Source: JAGHKQ01 sp041920565 (GTDB lineage Bacteria > Bacillota > Bacilli > Bacillales > Bacillaceae_G). Taken from it: a DNA stretch of 64,000 nt. A model generated the notes under the pieces. It searched no databases and was not told the origin of the DNA. It saw only the letters and a program-made list of their open reading frames with translations. A program made the translations under genes and the position numbers. The stretch spans positions 62,001-126,000 of the forward strand of contig JBHGXS010000067.1 of assembly GCA_041920565.1 (NCBI GenBank). The letters are read 5' to 3'. Of the stretch, positions 25,708-33,621 are shown in pieces. Within the stretch, counting starts at the first letter, position 1. Every line of letters starts with the position of its first letter.

Positions 25708-26979
25708 CTACAATGCTTTTTCCGCTAAATAAGAAACAAATAAATCCAACGCTACTTCCTCTTGTTGTCCTGTAGCCATATCTTTTATGTTAATCACATT
25801 GCGTTCCAGCTCGTCTTCCCCTAATACTGCAACAAACTTGGCATTTGCACGGTCTGCAGCTTTAAACTGCGCTTTTACTTTGCGGTCTTGATAGTCTTTA
25901 TCGCACGTCAATCCCGCTTTCCGTAGATTGAATAAAATTTTGGCAGCTTGATCTTTCGCTTTTTCCCCCAGCGCCACCACATAGCAGTCCAGCTTTTGAG
26001 AAATAGGAAGTTCAATTTTTTCCGCTTGCAATGCCATCAATAAGCGTTCAATGCTTAACGCAAAACCGATGCCGGGCGCCTCCGGACCGCCGATTTCTTG
26101 CACTAATCCGTTATAGCGTCCGCCGCCGCTTAATGTTGTGATAGCTCCGAACCCTTCCGCTTCACTCATGATTTCAAACACTGTATGTTGATAGTAATCT
26201 AAGCCGCGTACAAGGTTCGGATCTTTTTCAAACGGGATCCCTATAAGCGTCAGCAGCTCTTGAACTTTTTCATAGTATGCTTGAGAGCTTTCGTTCAAGT
26301 ATTCAGTAATGGACGGAGCTGTTTGCATAAGTTCATGATTGCGGTCTTTTTTACAGTCCAAAATGCGAAGCGGATTTTTGCGAAGTCTTGTTTGACAGTC
26401 GCTGCAAAATTCCTCAATGCGCGGCTCAAAATGATTCACTAGTGCTTCGCGGTGTGCTTTGCGGCTCTCTGCATCACCAAGGCTGTTTAATATCAGCTTC
26501 ACGTTTTTTAATCCCAGTCCTTTATAAAACTCCATTGCCAATGCGATTACTTCTGCATCAATGGCAGGGTCGTTACTGCCGATTGCCTCAATTCCGAACT
26601 GAACGAATTGGCGGTAGCGGCCGGATTGCGGTCTTTCATAGCGGAACATCGGTCCGATATAAAACAGCTTTGTCGGCTGTGTTGCGTCTCCGTACATTTT
26701 GTTCTCGACATACGAGCGAACAACGGAAGCTGTTCCTTCCGGACGCAATGTTAAACTGCGCTCTCCACGATCTTCAAAGGTATACATTTCCTTTTGGACA
26801 ATATCCGTTGTATCTCCTACACCGCGCTGAAACAGTTCTGTATGTTCAAAAATCGGCGTGCGAATTTCTTTGTAATTGTAACGTCGGCAAATATCTCGGG
26901 CTTGCCCCTCGATATACTGCCACAGCTCTACTGTTCCAGGAAGGATATCTTGCGTTCCTCTTGGAATTTGAATGGACAT
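25708..26979 (-). CDS. hisS: Histidyl-tRNA synthetase
   Basis: A 423-residue class II synthetase. N-terminal IPRGTQDILP, motif 2 FRYERPQSGRYRQF, the HisA motif LVRGLDYYQHTVFE and the C-terminal anticodon domain are all seen. The ATG at 26979 lies 8 bases after GGAGG and gives the standard start MSIQIPRGTQ; the 33-codon extension in the same frame runs back into the leader terminator and is not coding. First gene of hisS-aspS, controlled by the upstream T-box. Confidence 0.97.
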   Translation of the reverse strand: MSIQIPRGTQDILPGTVELWQYIEGQARDICRRYNYKEIRTPIFEHTELFQRGVGDTTDIVQKEMYTFEDRGERSLTLRPEGTASVVRSYVENKMYGDATQPTKLFYIGPMFRYERPQSGRYRQFVQFGIEAIGSNDPAIDAEVIALAMEFYKGLGLKNVKLILNSLGDAESRKAHREALVNHFEPRIEEFCSDCQTRLRKNPLRILDCKKDRNHELMQTAPSITEYLNESSQAYYEKVQELLTLIGIPFEKDPNLVRGLDYYQHTVFEIMSEAEGFGAITTLSGGGRYNGLVQEIGGPEAPGIGFALSIERLLMALQAEKIELPISQKLDCYVVALGEKAKDQAAKILFNLRKAGLTCDKDYQDRKVKAQFKAADRANAKFVAVLGEDELERNVINIKDMATGQQEEVALDLFVSYLAEKAL

Positions 26980-27009
26980 AACGTTCTCCTCCTCGTTCAA
27001 AATACAATT

Positions 27010-27302
27010 TCTATACAAAAAACTCCCGTTCCTACTTGAAACCAAGTAGGGACGAGAGTTTGATACCCGTGGTGCCACCCTAATTGAAGCGTAAAGCTTC
27101 CACTTTTTAGTTAACGCCTAACACGTTCTGCTCCTACTAAGATACACTTTTCAGAGCGAAGCCTACGGAGTGTTCTTTCAATAAGTCATCATGCAGAAAT
27201 GCTTTCAGCCCAAGGCATTTCCTCTCTAGTCATGTGTATTCTTATTTACTCTTCTCCATCATCGGTTGTTGCTATGTACTTGTAAATTTGAATTTGTTTA
27301 TT
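27010..27302 (-). promoter_or_regulatory. T-box riboswitch of hisS-aspS
   Basis: The minus-strand leader has the T-box AGGGTGGCACCACGGG (27066-27081), an AGTA motif (27247-27250), the GAGAGG/GGCTGAAAG apical motifs and a long terminator hairpin (27019-27060) with a T-run before hisS. Stem I pairs GGAG (27254-27257) with CTCC (27167-27170). The specifier is not certain: CAC (27170-27172, His) overlaps one stem base, while AAC (27172-27174) fits the usual register. Confidence 0.92.
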
Positions 27303-27331
27303 ACTATACGTTTCCTGCATAAAAATGTCAA
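27303..27331 (-). promoter_or_regulatory. Sigma-A promoter of the hisS leader
   Basis: Minus strand -35 TTGACA (27326-27331) and -10 TATAGT (27303-27308), 17-base spacer, just downstream of the small gene that precedes it. Confidence 0.85.
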
Positions 27332-27336
27332 GACTT

Positions 27337-27513
27337 TTATGAGCGGCCTAATCGCTTTTTTAACTGCTTCACGTCATTCAGTGAAATACCGAATTCGCTT
27401 GCAAGCTCCATAGAAGTGATGCTCGGATCTTTAGACAGAAAGTCATGAAAATTCACATTGAACAACTGATTGGCACTGTTGGTTACGTTATTGCCTCTTT
27501 CGTTCATTCTCAT
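27337..27513 (-). CDS. Small helix-turn-helix protein next to hisS (YrzK-like)
   Basis: A 58-residue protein whose C-terminal half, DPSITSMELASEFGISLNDVKQLKKRLGRS by its ends, reads as a sigma-70 region 4-like helix-turn-helix. Small proteins of this kind precede hisS in Bacillus (YrzK place). The start is uncertain: ATG 27513 (MRMNERGN) lies 9 bases from AGAGGG; a longer frame opens at 27546. The hisS -35 box starts 6 bases after its stop, so it is a separate unit or reads into the T-box leader. Function unknown. Confidence 0.7.
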   Translation of the reverse strand: MRMNERGNNVTNSANQLFNVNFHDFLSKDPSITSMELASEFGISLNDVKQLKKRLGRS

Positions 27514-27633
27514 ACATTTTGTCCCTCTCATTCTGATAGACTTCATTTCCCTATGTTTCCATCTTTGAGAGGAACTTATTCATTGTAAAAAGGATTTCCA
27601 AACTATTTATACTCTCCTCATATGATCCAGAAT

Positions 27634-27685
27634 AAAAAATCACCCTATATTCCCTAAGAAAAAGGGATAATCGGGTGATTTTTGC
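27634..27685. terminator. Terminator downstream of dtd
   Basis: A long hairpin: AAATCACCC (27637-27645) with GGGTGATTT (27673-27681) extended inside by TCCC/GGGA, flanked by A-run and T-run. Ends relA-dtd on the minus strand. Confidence 0.85.
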
Positions 27686-27691
27686 TGACGT

Positions 27692-28132
27692 TTATTTACT
27701 CTCGACAATCAGCGTTACAGGACCGTCGTTGAGAAGACGCACTTCCATCATGGCACCGAATTCTCCTGTTTCGACATGAACGCCCCGCTTACGCAATTCC
27801 TCGTTAAATACATCATAAATATGTTTCGCGTGATCCGGTTTTGCTGCTTCCATGAAGTTCGGACGCCGTCCTTTTCGGCAATCTCCGTATAAAGTAAACT
27901 GGGAAACAGATAAAACTTGTCCCTTTACATCCAATAAAGAATGGTTCATTTTCTCTGTTTCATCTTCAAATACACGCAAGTTTACTATTTTTTCTGCCAA
28001 GTAAACCGCGTCCGCTTCCGTATCTTCATGCGTTACTCCGACAAGAAGCATGAAACCGAACGGAATTTGTCCTACTATCTCGTTATTGACAGTAACGGAT
28101 GCTTCTTTTGTACGTTGTACTACTACTCTCAT
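27692..28132 (-). CDS. dtd: D-aminoacyl-tRNA deacylase
   Basis: A 146-residue cytosolic enzyme that hydrolyses D-Tyr and other D-amino acids (and glycine) from mischarged tRNA. The family signatures SQFTLYGDCRKGRRP (about residues 77-91) and the C-terminal NDGPVTLIVES with the cross-subunit Gly-Pro motif are present. AAAGGAT lies before the ATG. It follows relA by 13 bases, the conserved relA-dtd operon of Bacillus. Confidence 0.96.
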   Translation of the reverse strand: MRVVVQRTKEASVTVNNEIVGQIPFGFMLLVGVTHEDTEADAVYLAEKIVNLRVFEDETEKMNHSLLDVKGQVLSVSQFTLYGDCRKGRRPNFMEAAKPDHAKHIYDVFNEELRKRGVHVETGEFGAMMEVRLLNDGPVTLIVESK

Positions 28133-28145
28133 ATTTTAATCCTTT

Positions 28146-30338
28146 CTAATGCATTAATCGTCGTACTGAATATATGTCACGCACTTGTTTGATGCGGTCG
28201 ACAACCTTCTGCAAATGATTCAAGTTATTGATGGAAATAGACATATGAATGGTTGCCATCTTGTTTCGGTCGCTTCGTCCGGAGACGGCAGAAATATATG
28301 TTTTCGTTTCATTGACAGCTTGCAGCACCTCGTTTAATAAGCCTCTTCTGTCAAAGCCGGAAATTTCGATATCGACATTATACTCGATTTCTTTTTCCGG
28401 GCTGCTTTCCCATTCTACGTCTAACAGGCGGTCTCGCGCATCCTCCGTCTGTACGTTTACGCAGTCAACGCGATGAACAGAAACACCTCTTCCCTTTGTA
28501 ATGTATCCGACGATGTCATCGCCCGGAACCGGGTTGCAGCATTTAGATAAACGAATAAGAAGATTGTCCACACCGCTTACTTTGATACCGGAATCGCGGC
28601 GCTTAATCTTCATCGGCTTGCGGACCTCTGTCATGGCTGTATCCAACGATTGCTCTTCAAGCTCGCGCTTCTTACGGAACTTGTCCGTTAATCTCGTAAC
28701 AATTTGCGCGGCAGTAATGCCGTTATACCCCACTGCTGCGTACATATCTTCTTCATTGGCAAAGTTGAATTTTTCCGCTACTCGTTTTAAATTTTCTGAT
28801 GTTAAAACTTCTTTTATATCGTATTCGAGTCCTTTTAATTCTTTTTCGATCAATTCTTTTCCTTTTTCAATGTTTTCCTCCCGGCGCTGCTTTTTAAAGA
28901 ATTGGCGAATTTTATTTTTTGCATGAGAGGTTTGGGCCAACTTTACCCAATCCTGACTTGGGCCATAGGAATGTTTAGACGTTAAAATTTCAATAATATC
29001 GCCTGTTTTCAGCTTATAATCGAGCGGAACCATTTTTCCGTTAATCTTCGCCCCAATTGTTTTATTTCCGATTTCAGAGTGGATGCGATAAGCAAAGTCA
29101 ATCGGAACGGACCCTAACGGCAGCTCCATTACATCCCCTTTTGGTGTAAACACGAATACCATATCGGAAAATAAATCGATTTTTAAGGACTCCATAAACT
29201 CTTCAGCGTTGCTCGCATCATTTTGCCACTCTAGAATTTGACGGAACCATGTCAGCTTTTTCTCTAAAGACTCATGCTCCGTTACAGTTTTCCCTTCTTT
29301 GTATGCCCAGTGAGCTGCAATTCCGTATTCAGCAATTTCATGCATTTCCTGTGTACGAATTTGCACTTCAAGCGGGTCCCCTTTTGGGCCGATTACCGTT
29401 GTATGGAGAGATTGATACAAGTTTGCTTTCGGCATGGCGATGTAATCCTTGAATCTTCCCGGCATTGGCTTCCAGCACGTATGAATAATCCCCAGCACTG
29501 CATAACAATCTTTAATGCTGTTCACAATCACTCGCACAGCCAATAAATCGTAAATTTCATTGAATTGTTTGTTTTGCATCACCATCTTGCGGTAAATGCT
29601 GTAAATATGCTTAGGACGTCCGGAAATATCAGCATAGATGGATACTTCAGACAATTTGTCACGAATCTCATCCATAACCGTTTCCAAATACTCTTCCCGC
29701 TCCGCACGCTTCTTCTTCATTAAGTTGACAATCCGATAATATTGCTGCGGATTTAAATAGCGAAGAGCCGTATCTTCAAGCTCCCATTTAATAGTGGATA
29801 TTCCCAGTCGATGTGCTAACGGCGCGAAAATTTCCAGCGTCTCGTTTGCGATGCGCTGCTGCTTCTCAGTTGGAAGATGCTTCAAGGTCCGCATATTATG
29901 GAGACGGTCCGCCAGTTTAATTAAAATAACACGGATGTCCTGCGCCATCGCAACAAACATCTTTCGATGGTTTTCCGCCTGTTGCTCTTCTTTTGATTTA
30001 TATTTAATTTTGCCAAGCTTGGTTACTCCATCAACAAGCATAGCGACTTCTTTGTTAAATTCGCGTTCGATATCTTCTAATGTTACATCCGTATCTTCAA
30101 CGACGTCATGAAGAAAACCGGCAGAAACAGTAGACGGGTCCATTCGTAAATCAACTAAAATGCCTGCCACTTGGATGGGGTGGATAATATACGGTTCTCC
30201 GGACTTCCGGTATTGTTCACGATGCGCTTCCCGTGCAAATTCATACGCATGCTTTACCACTTCTATATCAACATCATTCAAATATACGCTCGCTTTTTCA
30301 ATTACCTGTTCTGCAGTTAGAACTTGTTCGTTCGCCAT
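28146..30338 (-). CDS. relA: Bifunctional (p)ppGpp synthetase/hydrolase RelA (Rel)
   Basis: A 730-residue long RSH enzyme that makes and degrades (p)ppGpp in the stringent response. The HD hydrolase domain has FLHDVVEDTDVT with His77-Asp78; the synthetase region includes IYSIYRKMV and KDYIAMPKANLYQSLHTTV; TGS (VFVFTPKGDVMELPLGSVP), zinc-finger/helical (LIRLSKCCNPVPGDDIVG) and C-terminal ACT domains follow in order. Both enzymatic halves look intact. ATG 30338, 4 bases after AAGGTGAT, gives the standard start MANEQVLTAEQV; the extension to 30383 is rejected. Confidence 0.96.
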   Translation of the reverse strand: MANEQVLTAEQVIEKASVYLNDVDIEVVKHAYEFAREAHREQYRKSGEPYIIHPIQVAGILVDLRMDPSTVSAGFLHDVVEDTDVTLEDIEREFNKEVAMLVDGVTKLGKIKYKSKEEQQAENHRKMFVAMAQDIRVILIKLADRLHNMRTLKHLPTEKQQRIANETLEIFAPLAHRLGISTIKWELEDTALRYLNPQQYYRIVNLMKKKRAEREEYLETVMDEIRDKLSEVSIYADISGRPKHIYSIYRKMVMQNKQFNEIYDLLAVRVIVNSIKDCYAVLGIIHTCWKPMPGRFKDYIAMPKANLYQSLHTTVIGPKGDPLEVQIRTQEMHEIAEYGIAAHWAYKEGKTVTEHESLEKKLTWFRQILEWQNDASNAEEFMESLKIDLFSDMVFVFTPKGDVMELPLGSVPIDFAYRIHSEIGNKTIGAKINGKMVPLDYKLKTGDIIEILTSKHSYGPSQDWVKLAQTSHAKNKIRQFFKKQRREENIEKGKELIEKELKGLEYDIKEVLTSENLKRVAEKFNFANEEDMYAAVGYNGITAAQIVTRLTDKFRKKRELEEQSLDTAMTEVRKPMKIKRRDSGIKVSGVDNLLIRLSKCCNPVPGDDIVGYITKGRGVSVHRVDCVNVQTEDARDRLLDVEWESSPEKEIEYNVDIEISGFDRRGLLNEVLQAVNETKTYISAVSGRSDRNKMATIHMSISINNLNHLQKVVDRIKQVRDIYSVRRLMH

Positions 30339-30478
30339 TGAATCACCTTTTATTTTATAGAAAAATTTTATTGAGCCCGCCATAGCGGCAAATGAACCGG
30401 AAATAAGGTTCTTTATTGCTTTAAAACATCCGGGAAAGAAATATCCTCCCGCTCATGAAAGTTTCATTTTATTCCTAC

Positions 30479-30507
30479 ATTATAACGTAATTATTATGAA
30501 TTGTGAA
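30479..30507 (-). promoter_or_regulatory. Sigma-A promoter of relA
   Basis: Minus strand -35 TTCACA (30502-30507) and -10 TATAAT (30479-30484), 17-base spacer, leaving a leader of about 135 bases before relA. Confidence 0.75.
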
Positions 30508-30547
30508 AAAGAAAGAGTTCGCAACCATTTTAACAAATATTGGAATA

Positions 30548-30577
30548 ATAAAAAGAGCACTCATAAAAGAGTACTCA
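30548..30577 (-). terminator. recJ-apt terminator
   Basis: Minus strand GAGTACTC, 6-base loop, GAGTGCTC (8 bp with one G-T pair) then TTTTTATT, just after apt. Confidence 0.8.
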
Positions 30578-30583
30578 ATTATT

Positions 30584-31096
30584 TTAATAAGTCATTAGCG
30601 TTAATACATCGTAGCCTTCAAGCTTTTCTCTTCCATCCAAGTAGGAAAGCTCTACTAAAAATGCGATGCCGGCAACTACTCCGCCAAGCTCTTCTACAAG
30701 CTTGATCGTTGCTTCAATTGTGCCGCCTGTAGCAAGCAGGTCATCCGTGATAAGAACACGCTGTCCTGGTTGAATAGCATCTTTGTGAATTGTTAAAATA
30801 TCCTTTCCATATTCTTTTCCATAATCCACTTTAATGACTTCACGCGGAAGCTTGCCTTCTTTGCGAACAGGTGCAAAACCGACTCCAAGTGCGTAAGAAA
30901 CAGGGCAGCCGATAATAAAGCCGCGTGCTTCAGGTCCTACTACTAAATCGATTTGTCTTTCCTTTGCAAATTCCACGATTTGGTCCGTTGCATACTTGTA
31001 TGCTGCACCATCATTCATCAGCGGGGTAATATCTTTGAATACAATTCCTTCTTTCGGATAATCAGGAACAATCGCGATATAATTTTTTAAATCCAT
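30584..31096 (-). CDS. apt: Adenine phosphoribosyltransferase
   Basis: A 170-residue purine-salvage enzyme that joins adenine and PRPP to give AMP. The PRPP-binding loop VLITDDLLATGGTIEA (about residues 118-133), the DLVVGPEARGFI region and the flexible-loop KEGKLPREVIKVDYGKEYG block are present; full length. Its ATG overlaps the recJ stop by one base (TAATG), so translation is coupled. Confidence 0.96.
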   Translation of the reverse strand: MDLKNYIAIVPDYPKEGIVFKDITPLMNDGAAYKYATDQIVEFAKERQIDLVVGPEARGFIIGCPVSYALGVGFAPVRKEGKLPREVIKVDYGKEYGKDILTIHKDAIQPGQRVLITDDLLATGGTIEATIKLVEELGGVVAGIAFLVELSYLDGREKLEGYDVLTLMTY

Positions 31097-33456
31097 TATT
31101 TTAAGGCCTCCTCATGTATAAAAAAACCATTTCGAAAGGTACTGAACCATTGTTTCAACTGCCCATACGTCGAATAAATAAGCTCTCGTTCTAACTGCAA
31201 TTGACTTTGTTTTTGACGGTACGTTTTCGATTCGGTAAGATCTCGTTTTTTCACGTCTTTAGATATAAAAACCACACCATCTTTTATTGTAACAAATTCC
31301 AGCTCAAAAAACACCATTGTCATAAAATTTACTGTATCTTTTGACCAGCCTTTATGCTTGCAGAGTTGTTCTCCGTACTGCGTAATAGAAAACGGCGACT
31401 TTTGCATAAGAAATTTATAGTACCAACTGAATTGTTCCCGAGTTGGATTTGTACTGAACATATGATGGCGTTCTTGGTAAAATACTGCATAAATGCGGGA
31501 CGGGAATCCATTGGATAAAAGCTCCTCAATATAAGAGAGTTCCGGCGGCATATCCAGAAATACTATATATCGATCCGTAACGTCACATTCTTTTGCCTGC
31601 TTCAATGATTCAATATGATCAAGACAAGGTTCATATTCTTCTAACGAAAAAGCTTCTAAGCTTTCCGGCTGAAAATAAATGATTTTCAGCCGTTCTTTTG
31701 GCAAACGCTGCAAATCTTTTTTTATATTTTTGGCGCTGCGTAAATCAAACAATTGCCATTCTTCAACAGCAATATCTTGAATCATGATTTGCGGCTTTCG
31801 GAAATTGTTCCATTCATTGATAACGGCTTCTCCCACAACCGATACATGGGAAAAAGGAGAAATTTCTTCCGCCAGCGCGCCAAACCCGAATCCGACACCA
31901 TCAAGCTTCGCTTGTCCGCTTTGCAATACAAGTTTTAAGTGCGAGCCGTCAGCACCAATTTGTCTCATGCTTTCGATTGCTGCGTTCGTCACTTGCAAAC
32001 GCGGCTTCGGGTTTCCCATTCCAAACGGTGCCAACATTTGCATTTGTTCAATTGCGGAAACCGTCACATCTTCTACTCTGCATGCAATATCGACCGACGT
32101 GATGGGAATTAAGTCTTCTTCTGTAAGTTGTTTGGCAGCCAAATCATTCAAGCGGACCCGCAGCTCATCTACATGCTCCAATTTTAATGTCATGCCAGCC
32201 GCCATAGGATGACCTCCGAAATGCGGCAATATATCGCGGCAATCAGATAAATTGGCGAATAAGTCAAATCCTTCGATGCTTCTTGCTGAACCTTTGGCAA
32301 TTTGCTTTTCCCGGTCAATGCTTAGCACGATCGTGGGACGATAAAAACGTTCTACAAGCTTCGAAGCGACAATTCCGATGACCCCAACGTTCCAGCCTTC
32401 TTTAGCAAGCACAAGCACTTTGTTTTCTTGAACCGGGTATTGTTCTTCTACTTCTTTAATTGCTTGCTCTGTAATTTCCTGTACAATTTCTTGACGGAGA
32501 CGATTTAGTCCATCGATTTCTTCCGCCAGTATGCGAGCCTCTTCCATATCTTCAGATAGCAACAAACGAACCGCAGGAGCTGCATCCTCCAGTCTTCCAA
32601 CCGCATTGATACGCGGTCCGATAGCAAATCCCACGCTGTCCTCATTCAGTTCACTTTGTTTTAAGTTCGCTACGCGAAACAGTGCCTGCAGCCCGATTCG
32701 ATTCGTTTGCTGCAGCTTTTCAATTCCTCGCTTAGCAATGAGACGGTTTTCCCCATGAAGAGGAACCAAATCCGCTATTGTGCCAAGGACAACAATATCC
32801 AGTAAGTGTTCCGGCACTTCTCCTAGCAGCGCATGAGCCAATTTAAAAGCAACCCCTACCCCGGCAAGCTCTTTAAATGGATAGGCACTCCCTTTCAGCT
32901 TAGGATGAATGATGGCATAAGCTTGCGGAAGCTCCGGCGGCGGTTCGTGGTGGTCCGTTATAATTAAATCTATCTCCAGCTCTTTTGCTACTGTTGCTTC
33001 ATGCAACGCGGAAATGCCCGTATCTACTGTAATAATGAGAGTGAATCCTGCCTCTTTAGCCCATCGAAACGCCTTTTCATTCGGGCCGTACCCTTCCGTA
33101 AAGCGATTGGGAATATAAAATTCTGCGTTTGCTCCTAATTGCTGCAGGGTAAGAAGCATCACTGTTGTACTGCTGACGCCATCTGCATCGTAATCACCGT
33201 ATACAAGAATCTTTTCTTTATCTGCAATGGCTTTTTGAATTCTGTCTACAGCAATGTTCATGTCCTTTAATAAAAACGGATCATGAAAAGCCAGTTTTTC
33301 GGTATAAAGAAATTGAGTAATTTCTTCTTCGGTTTTCAGTCCTCTGTTAACAAGTAATGACGCAACAAGAGGCGTGAGCTGCAACGAATGTGCCATCCGT
33401 GTTACCAGCTCCGTATTTTGTTCTTTTCGCTTCCAGCGAGTTCTGGCTTTTAACAA
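31096..33456 (-). CDS. recJ: Single-stranded-DNA 5'-3' exonuclease RecJ
   Basis: A 786-residue DHH-family nuclease for recombination and repair. Motif I DYDADGVSSTT (about residues 88-98) and the DHH motif VDTGIS ... ITDHHEPPPELP are intact, followed by DHHA1 (HFGGHPMAAGMTLK), an OB-like domain and the Bacillus-type C-terminal extension of about 200 residues. TTG 33456 is taken as start: GGGGTG lies 6 bases upstream; the GTG three codons earlier is inside that ribosome site. Operon with apt. Confidence 0.95.
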   Translation of the reverse strand: MLKARTRWKRKEQNTELVTRMAHSLQLTPLVASLLVNRGLKTEEEITQFLYTEKLAFHDPFLLKDMNIAVDRIQKAIADKEKILVYGDYDADGVSSTTVMLLTLQQLGANAEFYIPNRFTEGYGPNEKAFRWAKEAGFTLIITVDTGISALHEATVAKELEIDLIITDHHEPPPELPQAYAIIHPKLKGSAYPFKELAGVGVAFKLAHALLGEVPEHLLDIVVLGTIADLVPLHGENRLIAKRGIEKLQQTNRIGLQALFRVANLKQSELNEDSVGFAIGPRINAVGRLEDAAPAVRLLLSEDMEEARILAEEIDGLNRLRQEIVQEITEQAIKEVEEQYPVQENKVLVLAKEGWNVGVIGIVASKLVERFYRPTIVLSIDREKQIAKGSARSIEGFDLFANLSDCRDILPHFGGHPMAAGMTLKLEHVDELRVRLNDLAAKQLTEEDLIPITSVDIACRVEDVTVSAIEQMQMLAPFGMGNPKPRLQVTNAAIESMRQIGADGSHLKLVLQSGQAKLDGVGFGFGALAEEISPFSHVSVVGEAVINEWNNFRKPQIMIQDIAVEEWQLFDLRSAKNIKKDLQRLPKERLKIIYFQPESLEAFSLEEYEPCLDHIESLKQAKECDVTDRYIVFLDMPPELSYIEELLSNGFPSRIYAVFYQERHHMFSTNPTREQFSWYYKFLMQKSPFSITQYGEQLCKHKGWSKDTVNFMTMVFFELEFVTIKDGVVFISKDVKKRDLTESKTYRQKQSQLQLERELIYSTYGQLKQWFSTFRNGFFIHEEALK

Positions 33457-33565
33457 AGAAATCACCCCTTAACCTATTCATTATACTAAAGCGGTTTTAG
33501 GGTGACAATGTTCTCTTCTCCAATCCCTTTCTCAATAAGATATGCTTCAGACCGCATTATATAAA

Positions 33566-33613
33566 TAAAAAAAGACGATATCCCCTATCTATCGTAGAGA
33601 ATCATCGTCTTTT
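33566..33613 (-). terminator. secDF terminator
   Basis: Minus strand AAAGACGAT ... ATCGTCTTT stem with a 20-base loop that itself can fold, followed by TTTTTTT, directly after secDF. Confidence 0.8.
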
Positions 33614-33621
33614 GTATGACT

